DNA of 64,000 bases, taken from NCBI GenBank assembly GCA_023313575.1, contig JAJTTP010000004.1, positions 1,178,001 to 1,242,000 on the forward strand, written 5' to 3'. Shown piece after piece: positions 56,997-64,000 of the stretch. The notes below the pieces were generated by a model. The model was not told the origin of the DNA. It searched no databases and worked only from the letters and a program-made list of their open reading frames with translations. Position 1 is the first letter of the stretch, and each line of letters opens with the position of its first letter. Source of the DNA: Eutypella sp. D-1 (Eukaryota > Ascomycota > Sordariomycetes > Xylariales > Diatrypaceae). The translations under genes were made by a program, and so were the position numbers.

Positions 56997-58777
56997 TTAC
57001 TCCCAGACCATCCACCAGATTGCAGCAGAGTGTCCGATTATGATCAAGGCCGTGAGGATCCCAGCCCCGGCCTTGTCGGCCGTCGTGATGGGAGCATATT
57101 CGCGCAACTCTGATGTTCTTTCTGCTCCTGCGTTCTCATCTCCTGCGCTCGTGCCACCCGTCGTGTTTGTGACGGGACCTCTCGCATCCTGGACAAGGAG
57201 GGAGGAGAGGGCGGCGAGGACACTCATTTGGTTTCCAGCTGCTGTCTGGCCGTCAAAGGTCCCGCTCGACCAGTGGAAGCCACACATCCGGCCGTTGTCT
57301 CCTCCAGTACACTGATCCACTGCGGCCTGGGCCGACTTCTTGAGCACTGGGAACACCTTCTCGCGCAAGAAGGGCGCCATCTGCGTCGCTGCAGCCAGCC
57401 ACCGGTGCGTGAATCCTTTGAAGGTGATCGCATCGAAATCGCAGGCGCCCCGCTCACATTGTGGCTCGAACGCGACGTCATCGGGAAAGAAGAACTTAAT
57501 TGTCCTGTCCACAAGATTGTTGAGTCGGTCTTTCCATATATCATCCTCGGTCTAGAGGCAAAAAAAGCGCAAGGGTTAGCAAACAGCGGTACATGATCAC
57601 CGTTCTGTCATTTTTGATGTATCCCCGGAAAGACTTACATGGTTATACATGTATGATGCCCCCTGAATCAGAACGGCAGCGTTGTAAGAGAACTGCTGCG
57701 TGTTGACTTTTTGGCACTGATCCTCGACGTGGGCACCATCATGAACATTCCAATCTTTGTCGATGAGCCCTATTTTGGTCAACCAGTCCCACGTGTCGAC
57801 GGACCACTTGGCATACTTTTCGTCGCTTGTGTACCGTAATAGTCGCGCCCCGATGTTGAAGAAACAGCCGTTGGAAATCGCTGTTCACCTTAAAGTCAGC
57901 CCATGCATCGCATCTTCGGTTACCATCTTCTAGTGAGGGATGCGAACGACTGTTACACCGTCGTCACCCTCGATATTTCCCTAGTTCAGCGCACGTACTG
58001 TTCTTATAATTGTAGCCGGTGTTGATGCTGTAGATCTGCCACCTTAGTCCTCCGCCACACTCTTCATCCCGCCTATCATCCCTTGTCTGCTCATTCCAGA
58101 CAGCCTGCGCAAGTGCAAGCCATTGCGCCTCATCTTGCGGCGGGTCGCGGAAGCCGACCTCGGCAGCGAGCATAGCTGACATACCCCAAAATGCCTGGTC
58201 ATCATTGCCGAGCGAGGCTGTCCAGTTGTCGTGCATGAAGTCCTTAGTGGGTGCCGCTTGATGCAGTAGGGATGCGTAAACGTCGTCGTTCCATGTATCG
58301 TCTTCCGTCCAGTGCCAGTAGTCCAACATTGTGCCCCACAGCGCGCCGCCCTGCCACCAGTAGTAGTCACCATCCGGCGGAGGGCCGGGCAGAATCCCCA
58401 CCGTGTTCCCAGGCTCATCACCATGATAGAAATCCATCAGGTCTTGTGCAACAAGCTTCGCCGCCTTCTTTATAGATTCTAGCATCATGGTACCCCGTCA
58501 GTGAATACTCTAGATCGACAGCATAGTGATACGCAGGGTCCTACTTACCATCATCATCCAGGTTAACTTCGAGCGCCGCCGATACCTGAAGGACCAGTCA
58601 GTTTCATTATTTCAAGCTGGGATCTTCGCGGTCATAACGACTAGAAACTCGGATTTTTGAGCATCATGGGTGATTACGATGTCTTTGAATGTTGGAAAGG
58701 CAAACAGAGGGCCAGTAACATCTACTTACGAGTGCTGGGAGTATTAGGAGACTCTGAGCATAGGGTGTGAACTTCAT
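56997..58777 (-). CDS. GPI-anchored GH76 endo-alpha-1,6-mannosidase (DCW1/DFG5 type)
   Basis: Exons are 58730-58777, 58549-58585, 57999-58478, 57639-57880 and 56997-57551. All have GT...AG borders and the sum is 454 codons (453 aa). Exon 1 encodes the signal peptide (MKFTPYAQSLLILPAL). GH76 landmarks are YYWWQGGALWGTMLDYWHWT, the catalytic pair Asp121-Asp122 in GNDDQAFWG, CGGGLRWQI, then NGCFFNIGARLLRYT, the Cys-rich C-terminal part with CGFHWSSGTFDG, and GNQMSVLAAL. The tail (Ser/Thr/Gly-rich, then AGAGILTALIIIGHSAAIWW) is a GPI-attachment signal. Family members act at the plasma membrane or cell wall and are thought to cut GPI-mannan to link wall glycoproteins to glucan. The length matches DCW1-like proteins. 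A TATA-like CATTTATAGA lies about 75 bp upstream. Confidence 0.92.
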
Positions 58778-61700
58778 GGTGGGCGGCGAGAAAGGGGTTA
58801 AGCCACGAGAGGACGGCTCGAGCAACGCCACACACTCATATGTTTCCCAGTCTATAAATGAAAACCGTCTATACTTAGGATGGGGCTTCGAGACATCTAT
58901 AGGGATACAACAGGAATCATAGAAAGCCTAGTATAAGTCCCTCTACGACCGAGATATTATCCTTTTTTTGAAGATGCACGCAACAACGAAGCGAGGAGGA
59001 TCCGAGAAAACATTCAGAAGAGGTTTATTCGGTAGAAGGCGCTTACAAGTTCCCAGACTTAAACAATGCTAAATCCTGGCACCTGGGTCACTAATCAGGA
59101 AGCCTCGATGTCAGCTACGCCGATCAACACGAAACGATGCATAGCCACGCAAATGCCAAGCTTAACTGCCTAAAAATTCAGAAAGCCTTCCTTGCCGAAC
59201 CTGCCGACCCATTTGTTCCCGTCCCCGCCCGCCAAGACAACGGTACTCTGAGACGTCGAAGGATCTATTGAAAGCAGGGCCTCCCACATGGTCGGGTTAG
59301 AGGAGGAGGCTCGTCAGAAAAGGCGTACGGCAATCGTTGGGCCCTAGGAGCTGCACCGGTTTCAGCGAAGTTGTAAAAATAGTAGAAGACGCAGATGCCA
59401 TACAGTGACCGGTTGACTGGTGAGCTCTGGATGTGGGAGCAGTGGAAATGGAAAGGATGGCGTTTGGGGTTGAAATTTCGCTTCCTTTCGTCATTAGCTA
59501 TATCTATCTCCATATAAACTCTCCGGGACTTCCAATCACAAACGGGACATGCGGCATCATAAGCGAATCCTGCTAGTCTAATCCGTTGATCTTTTAGTTT
59601 GCTGGGTACGCCGGGGCAGATACTAACCATTTATGTACGTAATGATCACATCTCACCTTCTGTGGAATACTTAGTACTATGTATAGCTGGCCGCCCAATC
59701 GCCCATGCAAGCCATGTTATTGTGTATGTCGCACGAGCGCACTCGGGGATTTTCTTTCTGGGACCTGCCAAGTTTAGAACAGCCGATGCTGATCTCAGTA
59801 TGTCGAGACTGGGAGGCTACAGGGTATGCTCTCGTCAGACTGCCTACTCTCTATGCTACTCGTCCAGCCAATCGACCTTGCCCGTTGTAATTGCGATCGA
59901 TTCGCTCCTATTGTTTGCGACGCGCAACTGCTGGCGTACTTCGTACCTAACGGGAAACCAAAAGCCCCCAGTACGAGTGTTAGATGGGTCTCTCTAGCCA
60001 GATCAGAAATGCTGTTGTTCAATCGGCGAAACTTTAGGCTTGGCATACCTGATGTCCTTTATTTTCCTAATCGGATACTGTGTGGCCTCGATTCTTAAAT
60101 CCGGTACTCCCCCGCCTCGCGGCTCCGCATCGTGCCATCAGCACCGAAGAAGATCCCGTGCGCCGCGGTAGCAGCCGGGCTTCAAACTGCACTGACCCGC
60201 AATGCTTTCAAACGGTCAATTGTAGATTCCTATGTACTGCTAAATTTCGTGTACCCAGGCAAGCCAGGCTCGACATATGCATTGTACATCGTAAATATAT
60301 TTTAGTAGATTGTTTGCTTCTCAGATTCGTCCGCTGATTTCCCCGCAGAATTCGGGGAGAACCATTAGTTATCTAAACAACCAGAACGACCCACACGAAT
60401 ACCGACCTGAGCTTGCGCCTTATTTTGCACCTGGCGGGATGATCCGCTTCGGAGCGCGCCAAGACCATCACTAGCAGTGACGAAAATAATTGTCCGTGCT
60501 CGATCGACAACGTCCCGCCCAGATGGATCGACTAATCGAGCTGAATGCTGTTGCCTAATGGGTTAAATTAAAGCCCTACAGCTCAGCCACGACAGGAACA
60601 GTCCTGTAATATAATACAATTCGAACTTGACATGCGATAGCGAATTGAGTGAGGAGATGTCCAGGACTTACAAACTCTCATTCAACCATTCTCAGTGTGG
60701 AAGGTAGGTCATGAGATCTGCGAGACGATTTCCTAAAATCTGACTCCCAACCCCTTCTCTACTTACTGGGGTACATATTGGGTTGAATATCATCAGGATA
60801 TGGTCTCAGAAGTGAGAGGGTTTGGCACGGATTTTTTTTTTCTAGCTGTGCGTGCATGAGTCTATTGTTTACCATGGATCATATTCATCCAGGCTAAGGC
60901 AGTGCGACTGCGAGAAACGTCCAGCCTTCATGAGACCATAATCAGACTCCACGTTCGGCCCCGAACAGTCAACCTCGCTCGACGTTGCCCTATTGGTCTG
61001 ATCTCCATAAACGACTTAAGGCCAAACGTCCCCCACAAATAGCGAGGGAAAGAATAATAGGGGCAAAGACGCTACCTGCCTCTTATTGATCCTATATAAA
61101 AGTTAGGTGATATGGAGCTTTCTATCCCGAGAGGATGTTCTGTTCCTAGTCATTGTAGATGACAACGCCAACCTGCATTTTCATTATCAAGTCTATTGTT
61201 TCTATTTCTATATCTGTTGGCATCGTGCAGCCTACCTTGAACATGAGAAACCTAGATTTCGTGATCGTGATATAGGTTTCGTTTGTCGGCACTACCAATC
61301 AGAGCAGAGCGTTCGGTTTTGGTCCGAATTAGAAGACATCTTGCTTTCTAGAATACAGTGGTGTACTTATGATGGTGACGTTTGTTATATCTCTAGAGGC
61401 TGTTATCAATTCATATCAACAATTATATGTTATATACGTGACTGCAAAGTCACTTCTCCAGTATGTTTAATAGATAGTCTGTGCTCGATTAGCTAACGTG
61501 TGTGATGCATACTTAAGTGGTAAGGATTAATGATCTTACTCGTGGAGTTCAACATATACCGTGGTTCGTCTACATTTTCGTGCCATTTGCCCGAAATTTG
61601 TCACACGGAGGGACACTATGGACCGGAACCTTAGCAGCGATCCCTGTTGGTCACGTGAGGACGGATATATCAATTAGGCCTGTACGGGGTTAGGAAACTT

Positions 61701-63558
61701 CTCCTCTTTCCCTTCTTCTTCTTTTTCCCAAGGACCTTAGGACCATAACCGTTTATTATCAAATAAATAGAAGTATCAATGAATACAATATTCCAAGCCG
61801 GGATAGCCCTCCCACCTTGTGACAAAATTTCATCGTATTAACTTTCAAGCAATTATCAGGCGATAAAGTGCCCGGAGTGACAGATAGTCACGAGTAAGAA
61901 AGAGACTCGCTTCGAGGTATGTACATAGTATAGGGGTCCGATATATGGTTCATGAAGCCCTACTAGCCAGGATATAGGGGGCGAAGCCACCGATATAGGC
62001 CTAGATCTAAATAGGCACCCCAGGGAGGTAGGTGTACTATATACCTTGACGGCAATTCACTTGACGGATAGCTCATCGACAGAAAAGGTCTGTTGGCCTA
62101 GGTGACGAGTAGACTCGAGATAGACCAACCTAGTCCTCGATTCCCTGTCCCGTCTGCCGACCTGCCCGTTTGAGAGACGTGCAAGTCGCGCCCGTCGTCG
62201 GTACGACGTAGTGATCTTGAGATGACAACGTGGTTCAGAAAGTATGTCTCATGATACCACCAGACGGCCGAGCCCATTCAGCGTCGGAAGACGGCCCATG
62301 AACGACGGCCCAGTATACGACAACCGTCGACTACTCTGGCCATACTATCGACGTCCTGGCCGTTACAATGCCCCGGCCCTTTACCGGTACCGCGACGGAT
62401 ACGGCCATTATGACCGTGGCAGGCCCCGTAAAAAGACATCACGTCCTTAACGCCTGCTGCGACCACGACGCCTGCGGCGGGGGGGTCCGGACAACTCCAG
62501 AGTTACACCGCGTCGGCCAACCCAATTGGGTTGCAATACTCTGTAATATATTTATACGGTGTCTCCATTGAGCAGTGAGTTTATGCGTACCCAGGGAATG
62601 CTCATGCCAACTTCTTGAGCAATCGTTGCGCACACAAACAAGTGGTTGGGCGGCACGTTACATTTTGAAATTCTGAGATAACCTACTTGCCTACGGTACC
62701 TAAGTACTTAGGTTAAACGTATCATTCATCCCGGTCCACCTTGTTAGGCTCCGCCAGGCTGCACTGTCCTTTTTTATTAAGTACAATTTCGTAGTGGGGC
62801 CAGACAACCGTTTCTTTCGGAACGGAACCGCTCAGAATCCGGAGCAACTAGCCATGCTGTTCCGAACGATGCGGAGTCTCTCACACCCGACTCCGATTAT
62901 GCTTCCGTTTACCCTTCCCATGACTGAGTGGCTACCTACCTAGGTACACAGGTAGTGGCAGGTGCCGTCATATATCCCACCTACATATAGCTCCTTGCTA
63001 GGTACCTCGGTGGGTACTACATAGTATGTACTTAGGTGCCTAAGTGCCGTTATTTATTAAATACATACTTTTACTTTATAAGGTAACATGCTTATAAAGG
63101 GGACGTCATTTATAATAATAATGATTGATCAACCTTGAACTGACAATCAAATTGAAACACCGTGCACCACCACCACCCAGCATGTCACCACTCAGTTGTT
63201 TGCTTTATCGCTCAGGCCACATGGCAAGACTTCACCTCCCTTGAAGTTTTTTTCTTGCTCGGGAATGTCGGACACGCGCAGTACTTCTTAGGCCATCACT
63301 TTGAGGAATCACCAACTTTTATTCGACCTAGAGGGTTTCCGCCAAACTTTGATTAAACCTCAATTTTACACCACTACTCTGTTGCCGTTACGCCATATTC
63401 ATTACAATCACAGCGCAATCATTAACTTGTCCATCCTTCAGAAGCCTGAATAAAGGACACTCGAGCAACTAGGCTGTAGGGACATTTCACTAACGTAAAG
63501 CCCCGTATACCAGTTATAAGTAGGCGTATTATTCTGGCTTGCAATCTGCCAAACGACC
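58778..63558. other. Long region without a recognisable gene
   Basis: About 4.8 kb in which I find only short, domain-free open frames. It includes a T10 run (60830-60841), clustered TACCTAGGTA-like palindromes at 62690-63035 and TAATAATAATG at 63112-63123. GC is moderate and the sequence does not look RIP-mutated. A frame at 61107-61496 lacks an ATG start and any homology I can recognise. Confidence 0.4.
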
Positions 63559-64000
63559 ATGCCGGATGATTGCGAGAATACTGCCTTGCGGGGTGGCGCC
63601 CCGGCATCAGACAAGCCTTCCCTTAGCACAGGTTCATCGTGTCCCTCGGAATATGATGGCGAATCCGATTCTTCTAGCATAGTGTACGGCCACGAGCCAT
63701 TTACTACCTTCAAGGAGCGTGTTCGAACATTTACACAACGAAGCATCTGGCCTGACACCATTCCTAATCAGAAGATTGCTATAGAGCGATTGAAAGGCGG
63801 TGGATTCAATCGCATCATCGGCCTCAGTCTCGAAACCGACGAGCCCGATCAGATGACCACCATCCGGTATATTCTCCGCGTCCCACGATTTGATGCCGCA
63901 CAAGTAGACCGTGACGTAGCCGCCTTGGAATTCATCCGGCAACATACCCGCATCGCGGCTCCGCGAGTCTTGAAGTACGACGCGACGGAGCACAACGAGC
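63559..64000 (+). CDS. APH/choline-kinase-like phosphotransferase, N-terminal part (cut by window end)
   Basis: An open frame from ATG 63559 runs off the window end (147 codons visible). A Ser/Asp-rich N-terminus of about 45 residues (GESDSSSIVYGHEP) is followed by a kinase-like N-lobe. IERLKGGGFNRIIGLSL is the glycine-rich nucleotide loop of fungal aminoglycoside-phosphotransferase-like proteins. YILRVPRFDAAQVDRDVAALEFI contains the invariant residues of the beta-3/alpha-C region, and TRIAAPRVLKYD leads to the hinge. This large fungal family is mostly uncharacterised and phosphorylates unknown small molecules. The catalytic HxD loop would lie outside the window. ATG 63559 is the first in frame and gives a complete N-lobe. 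Confidence 0.78.
   Translation, partial: MPDDCENTALRGGAPASDKPSLSTGSSCPSEYDGESDSSSIVYGHEPFTTFKERVRTFTQRSIWPDTIPNQKIAIERLKGGGFNRIIGLSLETDEPDQMTTIRYILRVPRFDAAQVDRDVAALEFIRQHTRIAAPRVLKYDATEHNE

Noticed and set aside
49553..58777. Secondary-metabolite biosynthetic cluster
   Set aside because: No polyketide synthase, NRPS, terpene cyclase or prenyltransferase is present; a regulator plus an FMO alone is not enough.
59265..59630. 121-codon minus-strand frame
   Set aside because: It has no domain and no splice partners that extend it; probably chance.
61107..61496. 129-codon + strand frame with aromatic-rich sequence
   Set aside because: It begins at a non-ATG codon, has no homology I recognise, and its Tyr/Ile/Cys richness reflects AT-rich non-coding sequence.
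62244..62450. 68-codon Arg/Tyr-rich frame
   Set aside because: It is too short, its composition looks like a random GC-rich frame, an opposite frame overlaps it, and there is no supporting signal.

Overview
The window is nuclear DNA of a filamentous ascomycete (Pezizomycotina). The genes have short introns (about 50-160 nt) with GTAAGT/GTACGT-like donors and CTAAC/CTGAC-type branch points. The gene families are typical of these fungi: a Zn2Cys6 regulator, secreted type-B esterase, GH76 mannanase, CorA-like proteins and MFS transporters. A 27-kb AT-rich island carries C:G to T:A damage of the kind produced by repeat-induced point mutation (RIP). The class is probably Sordariomycetes, but this is not proven.

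Layout. 1-6.9 kb: a small secreted cysteine protein (1583-2104, +), an MCH1-like MFS transporter (2968-4767, -) and the 3' half of a broken gene (5964-6862, -). 6,863-34,159: one Ty1/Copia-type LTR retrotransposon stuffed with other elements. 34,160-34,910: the 5' half of the same broken gene. 35-40.5 kb: one unrecognised three-exon gene (35987-37023, -), then a stretch with no recognisable gene. 40.5-48.5 kb: a secreted carboxylesterase (+), a GPI-anchored aspartyl-protease-like protein (+) and a CorA-like membrane protein (-). 49.5-58.8 kb: a sugar porter (-), a flavin monooxygenase (-), a divergently transcribed Zn2Cys6 regulator (+) and a GPI-type GH76 mannosidase (-). 58.8-63.5 kb: no recognisable gene. 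63,559-end: the start of an APH/choline-kinase-like phosphotransferase (+), cut by the window edge.

The island can be read as a nested stack, because every insertion still has matching 5-bp target-site duplications. Copia (TSD CACAG) landed in exon 2 of the host gene. It later received a Gypsy-type element now reduced to a solo LTR (CTTTA), Gypsy B on the minus strand (CAGGA/TAGGA) and Gypsy C (TAAAG). Gypsy B was itself entered by Gypsy A (TATAT). With the insertions removed, the Copia is about 6.2 kb and each Gypsy about 6.9 kb, normal sizes for these families. All coding sequence in the stack is destroyed by RIP-type mutation. The damage fades at the outer edges of each element, nested ones included.

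The most interesting points are: (i) a host gene split by 27 kb whose four exons still sum to one continuous frame of 465 codons, broken only by a RIP-type CAG-to-TAG stop about 100 bp from the element; (ii) the edge-sparing pattern of RIP; (iii) LTR subfamilies that share one end but have exchanged U3; (iv) an aspartyl-protease-like GPI protein whose two catalytic motifs are both altered. I found no tRNA, rRNA or CRISPR array.
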